From the NCBI GenBank assembly GCA_964540995.1, contig CAZIOU010000002.1, positions 1-64,000 on the forward strand: DNA of 64,000 nucleotides, given 5' to 3'. The position numbers and the translations under genes are program-made. The notes beneath the pieces were generated by a model. It saw nothing but the letters and a program-made list of their open reading frames with translations, did no database searches and was not told where the DNA came from. This document shows, one piece after another, positions 30,963 through 39,980 of this stretch (positions are counted from its first letter, which is position 1; each line of letters begins with the position of its first letter). Source of the DNA: JAZDLR01 sp964540995 (GTDB taxonomy: Bacteria; Patescibacteriota; Patescibacteriia; UBA1558; 2-01-FULL-52-15).

Positions 30963-33421
30963 GGTGTGACGTTGGCTTTGGTTTTGAGACCACTCAATGT
31001 AGTTTCATCAAGAACCGTACCGGCCAAGATAATTCCTTGAGTACCGACCGATAAGATACCTCCAATATTGAGTCGTGTACCGATAGAGGCGCTCGTTGCT
31101 GTCAAAGATCCTACCTGTGCTACTTGCGCTATGGTTAATTTCTCTACTGAAGCTTGGGTCAAACGAGTAGCAGGGAAACGAGCGCCCTGGAAACTAAATA
31201 CTTTCAAATTTTGGTTAATCGGGTCACGATCAAAAATAAACAAATTAGATCCATCCATGGCCAAGGCCGACGGTGTGCTAGCAGCATTATTGGTAAAAAA
31301 AGGATCAACTGCATCATTCATAAATCGAATCGCCGCTGGATCGTTGACATCATACATAGTGACGTTGGAAGTATACGGCGAGCCTTCAAAGGTATAATTA
31401 ATATGCGCTCCCACAAGAACATAGCCGCTCTGAGCAACCAGAGAAGAAGGTGTCGTCGTAAAGGCAACACTACTCGATCCCAAGAGTGAAAAAGTAGTCA
31501 AATCAATAGCATACAAACGAGTCCCTGCTGCATAGATCGTTGAACCGCTAATAGCGGCGGCCGACACATATTCGCCTGCAGGAGGTTGCCACCGCCCAAT
31601 GAAGCTAGGGTAAGCTGGATCAGTCAAACTATAGAAGGTTAACCCGCTATTGCGATCTTTATCAACCACCACCAAGGTATTGCCTTGAATCAAAACTTGT
31701 CGTGGCTGCTGCAATCCAGAAACAGTTCTGACAATTTGCAAATTAGCTGGATCGGCGATGTTAACAATTAATAATTTGGATGTGCTATGCGAATCAGTAT
31801 CCGCGACAACGTACGCATAAGAACCACGGACACGAACATCGGTCGGCGAGGTATCGACCGCTGATATACCGCTAATGGCTAAACCACTACCAACAAAAGA
31901 TACATTTCGTGGCTTGGAAATATCCATGACTTTCAGCCCTGCCGAAGTGGCTAAATAAGCATAAGAACCGCTTAAATCTAGTCCCCAGCCGGTAGCACCC
32001 AACAGCGGAGACGAACAAGTCGGACTTCCGGCGATACATAATAATTTTGTACGAGAAGGAATACTAGCATCAAAAATACGTAGACGATCGGACATGGCAT
32101 ACACCAGCTTGCCGCGAACTACCGCATCATAAGCAGCAGTAGCTATGCCACTTATCGGAGCGCCGGTAACATTGTATTGCAGTCCATCTTCACCGACACC
32201 ACTACTGGGCGTGAAGAAACCATGTCCGACGTCCAAATCAAATGATGACGCTGCTCTTCCTAGTAATACCTTACCAACCCCGCTATTAGGATTATTGATA
32301 CCGAAGGCATTATCTAACCAGAAGGAGGCGTTACCAACAATTGTCGACCAGCCGCAATTAACTTTGCTAACGTCACATAATAATTTATCGCCCCAATACA
32401 GATTCTGACTGGCAACGCCAGATTTCGGAGTCAATCCTAGATAATCAAATGCTTGCTCACCAAACTGAATAGCTGCGCTCACTCCTGAAGCAACATCATT
32501 GAGAATTTGTACCGGACTACTAGCTGTCAAACCTCTTCCCAACCAAGATCCAGCCGATATAGCCGGTGCATCCTGCGTCGTCGAAGCATAGAGACCAGTA
32601 GAATTATTGGCGTCCAGACCATCGCTAGCAGCAAACACGCCATAGCCGTCGTCGGCTTGGGCATCAATTGTAGTAGTGGCTGCGTTGGCATTTGCCATTA
32701 GTGCAGCACTACCAAAAAGCATACTAGAAGACTGAACATTATTAATCTGATGACTGTTCATGTTCAGCGTCTTGGTAGCCTTATGATTTCCTAACCCATC
32801 ACCACGAGCGCCGTCAGGTACCCAACCACAAGTCGGCGAGCTGGCGTCGCATACCATGGTATTACCCCAATAGAGTGAAGCCGTGGCTGAGTCTGATCCT
32901 GGTACAGACAGCTGGAGTTGATTCGCCAAGCTATTGCCCAAAATATAGCCCTTTTCAGCTTTGACACCGCCAAATAATTTAGCTCCATAGCCGCTGGTGC
33001 TGGTTGCCAACAAGGCTGGTCCTCCTCCGGTATTAGTAGCACGTAAACCGGCGAAAGCCGCGTTATTAGAATTCGTTACTGCTCGCAGGCCGTAAGACTG
33101 ATCTGCGCTTAGTGATAAGCCGATACGATCATGGCCGTTGATATAAAGCGCAGGATAATAGACACCACCTTCGAAGGTAGAGCGAATGTTGTAGAGACGG
33201 AAACGAGGCGTATCGTCAGGTGATAGAAATAACGGCAATCGCGCCTGATGTGGATCGTTATGTCCTAACTGATCGCCGATGGCTGCTGAAGGAGTCTGCA
33301 ATGTCGTATTGTCGGGTGGTGGACTCGGTGACATGATCCACGTCTGTGCGCTGACGACGAACCACCCGCTCATAGTTACAATGGCGACGACAACGAAAAC
33401 AATGAAATATCTTTTTGGCAT
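30959..33421 (-). CDS. Exported surface protein with LVIVD repeats (paralogue 1)
   Basis: Starting at ATG 33421 gives 820 residues with helix FIVFVVVAIVTMSGWFVVSAQTW; a TTG at 33439 would add six residues. It has GDQLGHNDPHQARLPL and GDGLGNHKATKTLNMNSHQINN, two LYWG...VCD...CGW modules, then LVIVD blades (GLKVMDISKPRNVSFVG, LLIVNIADPANLQIV, GLTFYSLTDPAYPSFIG). The order matches the next gene, so the two arose by duplication. It opens the operon of four surface proteins, behind a promoter that is divergent from the plus-strand gene at 33507. Confidence 0.8.
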   Translation of the reverse strand: MPKRYFIVFVVVAIVTMSGWFVVSAQTWIMSPSPPPDNTTLQTPSAAIGDQLGHNDPHQARLPLFLSPDDTPRFRLYNIRSTFEGGVYYPALYINGHDRIGLSLSADQSYGLRAVTNSNNAAFAGLRATNTGGGPALLATSTSGYGAKLFGGVKAEKGYILGNSLANQLQLSVPGSDSATASLYWGNTMVCDASSPTCGWVPDGARGDGLGNHKATKTLNMNSHQINNVQSSSMLFGSAALMANANAATTTIDAQADDGYGVFAASDGLDANNSTGLYASTTQDAPAISAGSWLGRGLTASSPVQILNDVASGVSAAIQFGEQAFDYLGLTPKSGVASQNLYWGDKLLCDVSKVNCGWSTIVGNASFWLDNAFGINNPNSGVGKVLLGRAASSFDLDVGHGFFTPSSGVGEDGLQYNVTGAPISGIATAAYDAVVRGKLVYAMSDRLRIFDASIPSRTKLLCIAGSPTCSSPLLGATGWGLDLSGSYAYLATSAGLKVMDISKPRNVSFVGSGLAISGISAVDTSPTDVRVRGSYAYVVADTDSHSTSKLLIVNIADPANLQIVRTVSGLQQPRQVLIQGNTLVVVDKDRNSGLTFYSLTDPAYPSFIGRWQPPAGEYVSAAAISGSTIYAAGTRLYAIDLTTFSLLGSSSVAFTTTPSSLVAQSGYVLVGAHINYTFEGSPYTSNVTMYDVNDPAAIRFMNDAVDPFFTNNAASTPSALAMDGSNLFIFDRDPINQNLKVFSFQGARFPATRLTQASVEKLTIAQVAQVGSLTATSASIGTRLNIGGILSVGTQGIILAGTVLDETTLSGLKTKANVTP

Positions 33422-33456
33422 ATCTTGGCGAAGTTCCAACAGGAAAATTCATGACT

Positions 33457-33465
33457 ATTATACCA
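33457..33465 (-). promoter_or_regulatory. Extended -10 promoter of the surface-protein operon
   Basis: TGGTATAAT on the minus strand; predicted start near 33450, about 29 nt before ATG 33421. Confidence 0.6.
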
Positions 33466-33470
33466 CATAA

Positions 33471-33500
33471 TTGACTGCACCAACAATTATTAGTTATAAT
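33471..33500 (+). promoter_or_regulatory. Consensus promoter of the 33507 gene, leaderless spacing
   Basis: TTGACT (33471-33476), 18 bp, TATAAT (33495-33500), then 6 nt and ATG at 33507. It is the clearest -35/-10 pair in the window and the transcript should begin at the ATG. Confidence 0.8.
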
Positions 33501-33506
33501 AACTTT

Positions 33507-34001
33507 ATGAATTCATTCTTACTTTCATTACGTCAGAAAAAAGTTATCCTCATCGCCTCGTTACTCGTGCTTATTGGACTAGCTGCGTTGATCTATTGGT
33601 TGTGGTTAGCTGTCTGGATGGCACATGATGCCAATCAGAAACCAGATTGGGAGAAGAAAATCTTAAGCGCTCCGAAGATACCGAGCGAAGCCAGCGTCGT
33701 ACTAAGCTATACCGGTCCCATCCAACGAATCGATATACGAGCCTATCAAATGACTATACTGACAGCAACAGGGACCAAAACCGTCACCTTCAATCCCAAT
33801 ACTCCCGTTCGACTCATAGCTAAGCAGGCACTCCCCGATCGCCCTCCGTCAGGCCAACGCCCTGCCCAATCAGTACAGGAGCTCACGTCGCAAGCAACCA
33901 TCGAAAACTTAAAGGTCGGCAATCTGATCCAAGTCAGCTCCTTGACGAATATCAGCGGCTTAGCTACATTCAAGGCTGATACCATTGTGGTATTACAATA
34001 A
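33507..34001 (+). CDS. Membrane-anchored DUF5666-like protein
   Basis: I start it at ATG 33507 because the promoter ends 6 nt before it. The 164-residue protein has one helix (KVILIASLLVLIGLAALIYWLWLAV) and an outside domain YTGPIQRIDIRAYQMTILTATG...VGNLIQVSS. That is the small beta-barrel pattern seen in DUF5666 proteins, also present in the genes at 35622 and 36948. The function of DUF5666 is unknown. It leads a plus-strand operon with lemA. Confidence 0.72.
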   Translation: MNSFLLSLRQKKVILIASLLVLIGLAALIYWLWLAVWMAHDANQKPDWEKKILSAPKIPSEASVVLSYTGPIQRIDIRAYQMTILTATGTKTVTFNPNTPVRLIAKQALPDRPPSGQRPAQSVQELTSQATIENLKVGNLIQVSSLTNISGLATFKADTIVVLQ

Positions 34002-34010
34002 TCAAAAACT

Positions 34011-34562
34011 ATGAATATCGCCTATATTTTACTGTTAGTTGTCGTAGTCGTAGCACTTTGGCTAGTCGCTACCTACAACGGTCTCGTTCGTCGCAAAAAC
34101 CAGGTCCAAGAGGGCTGGTCGGATATCGACGTACAGCTCAAGCGTCGTTATGACCTAATTCCCAATTTGATGGAGACGGTCAAGGGCTACATGCAACATG
34201 AAGATCGCGTCCTGACCCAAGTGACCGAAGCTCGCACCTTGGCAATGAAAGCGGAAAATGCTGACACCCGCGCCCAAGCTGAGAATGCTCTGACAGGGGC
34301 ACTGAAGTCATTATTTGCTGTGGCCGAGAACTATCCTGATCTCAAAGCTTCCACTAACTTCCTTAAGCTTCAGGATGAACTTGCTGACACAGAAAATAAG
34401 ATTCAAGCTGCACGTCGCTTCTACAATGGTCAAGTGCGCGACTTCAATACAGCTGTCCAAGTTTTCCCCACCAATCTCATCGCCTCGATCATGGGTATGA
34501 AGGCCTTTGCTTTCTTCGAAGCCGAAGCTGACCAACGGGAAAACGTTCAAGTCAAATTCTAA
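34011..34562 (+). CDS. lemA: LemA-family membrane protein
   Basis: A 183-residue protein with one N-terminal helix and the LemA signature: LVATYNGLVRRKNQVQEGWSDIDVQLKRRYDLIPNLMETVKGYM. The rest is helical (YPDLKASTNFLKLQDELADTENKIQAARRFYNG). Complete and canonical. LemA is often encoded beside HtpX, as here, and its role is unclear; a link to membrane protein quality control is usually assumed. It lies 9 bp after the DUF5666-like gene and ends with its own terminator. Confidence 0.95.
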   Translation: MNIAYILLLVVVVVALWLVATYNGLVRRKNQVQEGWSDIDVQLKRRYDLIPNLMETVKGYMQHEDRVLTQVTEARTLAMKAENADTRAQAENALTGALKSLFAVAENYPDLKASTNFLKLQDELADTENKIQAARRFYNGQVRDFNTAVQVFPTNLIASIMGMKAFAFFEAEADQRENVQVKF

Positions 34563-34574
34563 TTTTCACTTGCC

Positions 34575-34608
34575 CGAAAACCCAGTTACTCGCGTATCTG
34601 GGTTTTCG
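34575..34608 (+). terminator. Terminator after lemA
   Basis: An 11-bp perfect stem (CGAAAACCCAG/CTGGGTTTTCG) with a 12-nt loop, 12 bp past the stop codon. The T-run is inside the stem, so termination may be partial and allow some readthrough to htpX. Confidence 0.75.
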
Positions 34609-34623
34609 TTAGGAAGAGCCATT

Positions 34624-34661
34624 CGGTACTCGCTGCTCGATACTCGCGACTCGAAACTCGG
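34624..34661. repeat. Decayed GGTACTCGG-type repeat
   Basis: Degenerate GGTACTCGCTGCTCGATACTCG units between lemA and htpX, related to the repeats in lgt and in the prepilin leader. Here they are non-coding. Confidence 0.65.
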
Positions 34662-34729
34662 ATAGCGGGTCCCTGATACCGGATAGCACACTATCCTCTT
34701 CCCAGCACCAAGTCCCTAGTCCCATACTT

Positions 34730-35620
34730 ATGTATAACCAAATTAATAGTAACAAACAAAAAACCTTCCTCATCATGACGCTCTTTGTCATCGTACTAGG
34801 AGCAATTGGTTGGTTCGCTGGTCTGTATTTTGATGCGGGCTACTTTCCATTAGCCGGGGCAATAATCTTTGCCTTCTGTATGACACTGATCAGCTACTTC
34901 TCGGGCGACAAGATCGCTTTGAGCTTATCCGGCGCCAAACAAATTCAAGCTCAAGACAATCCTTATGTCTATCATCTGGTAGAAAACCTAGCCATCACCG
35001 CTGGTTTACCGATGCCTAAGGTATATCTTATCAATGATAGCGCTCTGAATGCCTTCGCCACCGGACGAGATCCACAGCATGCCTCCGTCGCTCTCACCAC
35101 AGGCATAATAGAAGCTCTAGCCAATGAAGAATTAGAAGGAGTAATTGCACATGAGCTATCACACGTGAAAAATTATGACATCCGTGTCATGATGATCGCT
35201 ATCGTCTGTGTCAGCGCTATCAGCATTTTGGCGGACGTTCTTACCCGCAACATGTTCTGGGGTCGGAGGTCCAATAACGAGCGAGATTCTATCGGGCCAA
35301 TTATCATGGTCATCGGCCTAATCTTCGTTATTCTTTCACCGATCATCGCCCAATTGATGCAATTAGCAATTTCACGTAAACGAGAGTACCTAGCCGACGC
35401 TTCAGGTGCACTTCTAACACGCTATCCCGAGGGACTAGCCAGAGCCTTGGAAAAGATAGGACAAAGCCAACCACTAAAACACTCCAGCCAAGCCATTGCT
35501 CATCTCTATATCGGCGAGCCGGATGGCGCTAAACCACGCGCCAGTCGCTTGGCACAACTTTTCTCCACCCACCCTCCGATTGCCGATCGCATCCAACGAC
35601 TACGAACTATGACACGATAA
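34730..35620 (+). CDS. htpX: HtpX-type membrane M48 zinc protease
   Basis: HtpX degrades misfolded membrane proteins. The 296-residue protein has two N-terminal helices, the zinc site HELSH at residues 141-145 (VIAHELSHVKNYD), two further helices and the third ligand in REYLADASGA. The DSALNAFATG stretch (103-112) is also typical. Complete. The stop is 1 bp before the next ATG, so it is coupled to the DUF5666-like gene. No clear promoter is seen in the repeat-filled gap before it. Confidence 0.97.
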   Translation: MYNQINSNKQKTFLIMTLFVIVLGAIGWFAGLYFDAGYFPLAGAIIFAFCMTLISYFSGDKIALSLSGAKQIQAQDNPYVYHLVENLAITAGLPMPKVYLINDSALNAFATGRDPQHASVALTTGIIEALANEELEGVIAHELSHVKNYDIRVMMIAIVCVSAISILADVLTRNMFWGRRSNNERDSIGPIIMVIGLIFVILSPIIAQLMQLAISRKREYLADASGALLTRYPEGLARALEKIGQSQPLKHSSQAIAHLYIGEPDGAKPRASRLAQLFSTHPPIADRIQRLRTMTR

Positions 35621-35621
35621 T

Positions 35622-36908
35622 ATGAGACGTTTCATTATTGCCATCACACTGCTTGCACTCGTAGCGCCATCAATCAGTTGGGGCGCTACCCTTCATCAAG
35701 GTGAGGTGACTACTAACGCACTCGGAGTACCGCTCTCGGTAGTAGCTTCGGCGCGCCTAGAACGTCAAATCACTAACTCATTACGCGGAACCCTAGTCGA
35801 GATCGGCAATACTAGTAATCGTTATACCACTGTTGTGCTACGGATAACCTCAACACATGGTGAATCTAGCGACGAAACAATTGAGATAACGCCTTCCACT
35901 GTTCTGAAGAATAGCTCCAATCAAACAAGTACTCTCAATGACTGGATTGCCGGCGATCAACTGACCCTCCAAGCGATCCGAGGTGAGCAAAGTGGCTATT
36001 ATCGCGCCACTAAAATTTCCAATTCCAGTATTAGTAACCAAGTTCAGTCGGTCAATGGCTGGATCACTGCTCTTGATGGTGTTACCAATAAGCTAAGTTT
36101 GTCGGGAGACAGTCGCATCACCAGCCTTGACCTAAGCAGTGTTCGCCTCGTAGTAGGTAACCAAAACCCCGCCCTCCTCTTCGACTTCCGAGTCGGCGAT
36201 CGGATCAGGGCGCGCGTTAAGAAAACATCTTCCGACCAAGCACAGGCGCTGATCGTAGTTGCCTTACGACGTGGTGATAGTCTGTTCATGAGAACAACTC
36301 GCTGGATTATCCCAGCCACCATCACCGAGATTGCCAGCGATGTCACGTTGCCTCTGACAATCCAAGTCAGAGCTATGCCGTCTCGCTTCTATCAAGAAGG
36401 TGATATCAATAATATCTTTGGCAGCTCACGAGCGCTCGTTTCTGTCGTCATTAATAACCAGACAGAGTTAAAACGCGCCTATCGCGGCAACCTGGCAGTA
36501 ACCGAGTTAGCTGAAGGTGACGATGTAACGATTGTAGGAAGATGGGATGAGCTACACCATAACTTCATCGCCGATACGTTACGAGATCAGTCCGTACAAG
36601 CTTTGGGTGCCACCTATCTCTACGCTCAAGTATCCGAGATTGATTTAGAAAAACGGACCGTGACTGCTTTTGCTTGGCAAAACGATCACCAAACGGAGAA
36701 TTGGACATTAACTTTCGACGACAATAGTCAATTTTATCGCGAGAAGAATCCCTTCTTCGCCAAAGATCTACTCTTAGGCAGTATCGTTCGCCTCCGACTT
36801 GATCGGGTTTCGCTAGCTGACCATCGAGCACATATTCAGAAACTGATAGTCATGTCACAGAATGACCAACCGCTCCAAACCTTACCGACATTTCCAGGAA
36901 GGCGATAA
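35622..36908 (+). CDS. Exported protein with repeated DUF5666-like domains
   Basis: A 428-residue protein with a signal peptide (RRFIIAITLLALVAPSISWGA). Four successive blocks share a pattern: a glycine- or alanine-led start, alternating strands, T/S-x-V/L, then (V/A)GDxxxxxxxR. Examples are LRGTLVEIGNTS...IAGDQLTLQAI; VNGWITALDGV...VGDRIRARV; IPATITEIAS...EGDDVTIVG; and YAQVSEIDLEKRTV...LGSIVRLRL. These resemble DUF5666 beta-barrels in tandem. No enzyme motif is seen. It is encoded immediately after htpX. Confidence 0.72.
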   Translation: MRRFIIAITLLALVAPSISWGATLHQGEVTTNALGVPLSVVASARLERQITNSLRGTLVEIGNTSNRYTTVVLRITSTHGESSDETIEITPSTVLKNSSNQTSTLNDWIAGDQLTLQAIRGEQSGYYRATKISNSSISNQVQSVNGWITALDGVTNKLSLSGDSRITSLDLSSVRLVVGNQNPALLFDFRVGDRIRARVKKTSSDQAQALIVVALRRGDSLFMRTTRWIIPATITEIASDVTLPLTIQVRAMPSRFYQEGDINNIFGSSRALVSVVINNQTELKRAYRGNLAVTELAEGDDVTIVGRWDELHHNFIADTLRDQSVQALGATYLYAQVSEIDLEKRTVTAFAWQNDHQTENWTLTFDDNSQFYREKNPFFAKDLLLGSIVRLRLDRVSLADHRAHIQKLIVMSQNDQPLQTLPTFPGRR

Positions 36909-36912
36909 AATT

Positions 36913-36920
36913 GCTATACT
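36913..36920 (+). promoter_or_regulatory. Extended -10 promoter of the 36948 gene
   Basis: TGCTATACT (TATACT at 36915-36920), predicted start near 36927, leader about 21 nt. Confidence 0.5.
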
Positions 36921-36947
36921 GTTATTATTAGTAACTATTTAACTCAC

Positions 36948-37358
36948 ATGAAAAAAACCAAATCCCAACTCATGCCTCTGGCCATCCTAGGAGTCATCTC
37001 CATCTGTTTCGCTGCTTACCTAGCTCAAGCGGCCGATAAGGTTAACGATGGTACCGTTGCAATCACACCGATGCCCAAAGTTGAGCGTTCGGCTGTCACT
37101 CCTTTCCGAACCTATGACGGAGTCATTACCTCTGTCTCTGCCAATTCTATTGCTGTCATGTCTGTCGGCACTAAGGTTAACGCAGCAATAAATAGTAACA
37201 CTCAAATCTTCGAAGGTAATGCCAAGGCGACAACTAAAGCTCTGAAGGTAGGCACCCCAGTCAAAATTCGCGCTAAGGTTCTAGGCAAAACGTCTCTCTT
37301 AGCTGTTAGTATCAAAGTAATCAAAGCGGTAACTGACACGACACAAGCTATTAAATAA
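36948..37358 (+). CDS. Small exported DUF5666-like protein
   Basis: A 136-residue protein with a signal peptide (LMPLAILGVISICFAAYLAQAA) and one DUF5666-like domain: YDGVITSVSANSIAVMSVG, INSNTQIFEG, LKVGTPVKIRAKV. It is third of the DUF5666-like genes bracketing lemA-htpX. It has its own promoter and a strong terminator, so it is expressed separately. Confidence 0.78.
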   Translation: MKKTKSQLMPLAILGVISICFAAYLAQAADKVNDGTVAITPMPKVERSAVTPFRTYDGVITSVSANSIAVMSVGTKVNAAINSNTQIFEGNAKATTKALKVGTPVKIRAKVLGKTSLLAVSIKVIKAVTDTTQAIK

Positions 37359-37370
37359 GTTCAATCCTTA

Positions 37371-37399
37371 AGCTATAGTGTCGGACACTATAGCTTTTT
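37371..37399 (+). terminator. Strong terminator after the DUF5666-like gene
   Basis: AGCTATAGTGT and ACACTATAGCT form an 11-bp perfect stem with a 3-nt loop, followed by TTTTT. Confidence 0.92.
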
Positions 37400-37443
37400 G
37401 TTTTCTCTTGACTAATCAAATAACTCATGTCAAAGTAGCGTAT

Positions 37444-39939
37444 ATGAATGATAATCTTTTGGAGAAATTTACTGGTCATTTCAAGCAGATCCTCATCCGA
37501 GCCCAGAATGTGGCTTGGCAGAAAGGTTCCCAGCATATCGAACCGCTCCATCTGCTCTACGCCCTCCTCGAACAGAAGGGTAGTATTGCTGCGGAAATTT
37601 TGACCAAACAAAACCTCAAAACAGCTGACCTACAGCTCAATATCAATGAGCCCCTGACGACTGACAAATTGCTATCCACCAATCCATGGGACCTACCCCA
37701 ACCCAATGAGGCTAGTCAGCATATTATCGAACAAGCCGTAAAAATTGCTTTCGAATTTGGCCACAAATATGTCGGTAGTGAGCACTTACTCTCAAGCTTG
37801 ATCAATAATAATGACCGCACCGTCCAAGCTATATTCTTGCGCTATACTATAGATGTACAGAAGATTGCTCAGCAGTTGGAACTAATATTACGTGGCGCTT
37901 CCAAATTCTCCTCTTGGCAACAAGAGCAAAGCGATCCGCACGATCTCGAACATCGCCTCATGGGTGAAGGTAATGGGTCTCCAGAATCAATCTTGGAACA
38001 GTTCACCACTGATCTCACCAGCAAAGAAGCTCAAGAAAAAATTGACCCTGTCATCGGTCGTGCCCCCGAGATCGAACGCTTGATCCAGATCTTATCGCGC
38101 CGAACCAAGAATAACCCCATCCTGCTTGGAGATGCTGGTGTTGGTAAAACAGCCATCATCGAAGGTCTGGCCAAGAAAATTGTGGCTGGTGAAGTACCCG
38201 ATGTACTTCTGGATAAGAAAATTGTTAGCCTCGATCTGTCAGCTGTCCTCGCTGGCACTATGTATCGCGGTGAATTTGAGTCTCGCCTAAAGAAAATAGT
38301 CGACGAAGTTCGTAATAACCCACACATCATCCTTTTCATCGATGAGATCCACAATATCATCGGTGCTGGCGCTACCAGCGGCTCGCTAGATGCTGCCAAC
38401 ATCCTCAAGCCTGCACTGGCCCGCGGCCAACTGCGCTGTATCGGTGCTACGACACGCGAAGAGTACCGTAAATTCATCGAGAATGACAAAGCACTCGAAC
38501 GACGCTTCCAGGCTATCATGGTAGAAGAAGCGAGCGAATCAGAAACGCTGGAAATACTGCGTGGTATTCAGAAGAATTACGAGACCTATCACCGGGTCAA
38601 TTTCACACCGGAGGCCCTAGAAACTTCTATTGTTTTGAGTCAGCGCTATATGCCGGAGAAGAAATTACCCGACAAGGCTATCGACCTCTTAGACGAAGCC
38701 GCTTCTAGCTTACGCGTAGCCAAAGAGAAAAATAAATCTATCAAAATCATCCGCGATCTCGAGCAGCGTCTCCACGGGATACGTCAAGCGAAACGCCAAG
38801 CCATCAATGAAGAAAATTTTGCTAATGCTATCAGCCTCAAAGATCAAGAAGAGATCGTAACCCAAGAGTTACAAGCCTTACGAGCTAGTCAGAATCAAGA
38901 GAAAACCAATATCCTCGGCATCATCACCGCCGAGCGTATCGCTGATATTGTGGCGCGGGCTACCGGTATCCCGGTAACTGAAATCTTGCAGACCGAACGC
39001 AAGAAACTATTGCATTTGGAGCGGTATCTACAGAAAGAGATCTACGGTCAAGATGAAGCGCTGAAAATAGTAGCCAACACCATCCGACGAGCTCGAGCAG
39101 GACTATCAGATCCCAACCGCCCGCTAGCTTCTTTTATCTTCATGGGTCCGACCGGTGTCGGTAAGACCGAGGCCGCCAAGCTGTTGGCACGACTACTATT
39201 TGATAATCCCAATGCGCTCATACGCATCGACATGTCTGAATTCTCCGAAAGTTTCAATGCTTCCAAGCTGATCGGTGCTCCGGCTGGCTATGTCGGATAT
39301 AAGGATACCAACGTACTTACCGATGCGGTCAAAGCTAAGCCTTACAGCATCGTACTCTTCGATGAGATCGAGAAAGCGCATCCCGATATCTTTAACCTGC
39401 TCCTGCAGGTTCTGGAAGACGGCCGATTAACTGATGCCTCCGGACGTATCATCAATTTCCGCAACACAATAATCGTCATGACATCCAATATTGGTTTGGA
39501 GCAGTTCAATGCCCAAGCTGCTCTAGGATTTGAAGCGGCTGAAGAAATGATCGAGACAGTGGAAGAAAAATTTGCCAAGACTAGTGATCAGATCAAACGA
39601 TCCTTACATGACTACTTCCGCCCAGAATTCCTCAATCGAATCGATAAAGTTATCGTCTTCAAGCCTCTATCCAAATCCGCCGCTAAGAAGATCGTCCAAG
39701 CCGAAATAGAGAAATTACGTGCTAAACTAGCTTCTCGTCAGATCACTTTTGATCTCGATACTGCTTCAATTAACCACATTATCAACGAGGGCTTCGTGGT
39801 AGATGAAGGCGCGCGATCACTCAAACGCTATTTCCAAGAGCGCATTACCAATGTTTTGGCCGAGCAAATTCTTAGTAGTGAGACTTCCAAACATTTTCAA
39901 GCTAATCTCAAAGACAAACAGATTGTCGTGACTCAATAA
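37444..39939 (+). CDS. clpC: Clp ATPase, ClpC type
   Basis: A two-ring AAA+ unfoldase. I start it at ATG 37444 (MNDNLLEKFTGHF), which begins the Clp N-domain; an earlier ATG would start inside the upstream terminator. It has 831 residues. Two Clp-N repeats are followed by D1 with GDAGVGKT (229-236) and DEIHNIIGAG, and a short middle region containing a UVR-like helix pair (ENFANAISLKDQEEIV). D2 has GPTGVGKTE and LFDEIEKAHPDI, then a D2-small domain. The short middle domain points to ClpC rather than the ClpB disaggregase. ClpP is not in the window. Confidence 0.93.
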   Translation: MNDNLLEKFTGHFKQILIRAQNVAWQKGSQHIEPLHLLYALLEQKGSIAAEILTKQNLKTADLQLNINEPLTTDKLLSTNPWDLPQPNEASQHIIEQAVKIAFEFGHKYVGSEHLLSSLINNNDRTVQAIFLRYTIDVQKIAQQLELILRGASKFSSWQQEQSDPHDLEHRLMGEGNGSPESILEQFTTDLTSKEAQEKIDPVIGRAPEIERLIQILSRRTKNNPILLGDAGVGKTAIIEGLAKKIVAGEVPDVLLDKKIVSLDLSAVLAGTMYRGEFESRLKKIVDEVRNNPHIILFIDEIHNIIGAGATSGSLDAANILKPALARGQLRCIGATTREEYRKFIENDKALERRFQAIMVEEASESETLEILRGIQKNYETYHRVNFTPEALETSIVLSQRYMPEKKLPDKAIDLLDEAASSLRVAKEKNKSIKIIRDLEQRLHGIRQAKRQAINEENFANAISLKDQEEIVTQELQALRASQNQEKTNILGIITAERIADIVARATGIPVTEILQTERKKLLHLERYLQKEIYGQDEALKIVANTIRRARAGLSDPNRPLASFIFMGPTGVGKTEAAKLLARLLFDNPNALIRIDMSEFSESFNASKLIGAPAGYVGYKDTNVLTDAVKAKPYSIVLFDEIEKAHPDIFNLLLQVLEDGRLTDASGRIINFRNTIIVMTSNIGLEQFNAQAALGFEAAEEMIETVEEKFAKTSDQIKRSLHDYFRPEFLNRIDKVIVFKPLSKSAAKKIVQAEIEKLRAKLASRQITFDLDTASINHIINEGFVVDEGARSLKRYFQERITNVLAEQILSSETSKHFQANLKDKQIVVTQ

Positions 39940-39953
39940 TAGTTAAACAACTT

Positions 39954-39980
39954 AAAAACAGGGACCTTTAACCTGTTTTT
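39954..39980 (+). terminator. Terminator between clpC and comF
   Basis: AAAAACAGG pairs with CCTGTTTTT; the T-run is the last arm and directly touches the comF ATG at 39981. Confidence 0.7.

Noticed and set aside
37408..37443. Promoter directly before clpC
   Set aside because: A TTGACT is present after the terminator but no acceptable -10 lies at the right distance.
38031..38519. 162-codon open frame antisense to clpC
   Set aside because: A shadow of a strongly conserved ATPase domain; composition (Arg/Ser/Met-rich) is typical of antisense frames.
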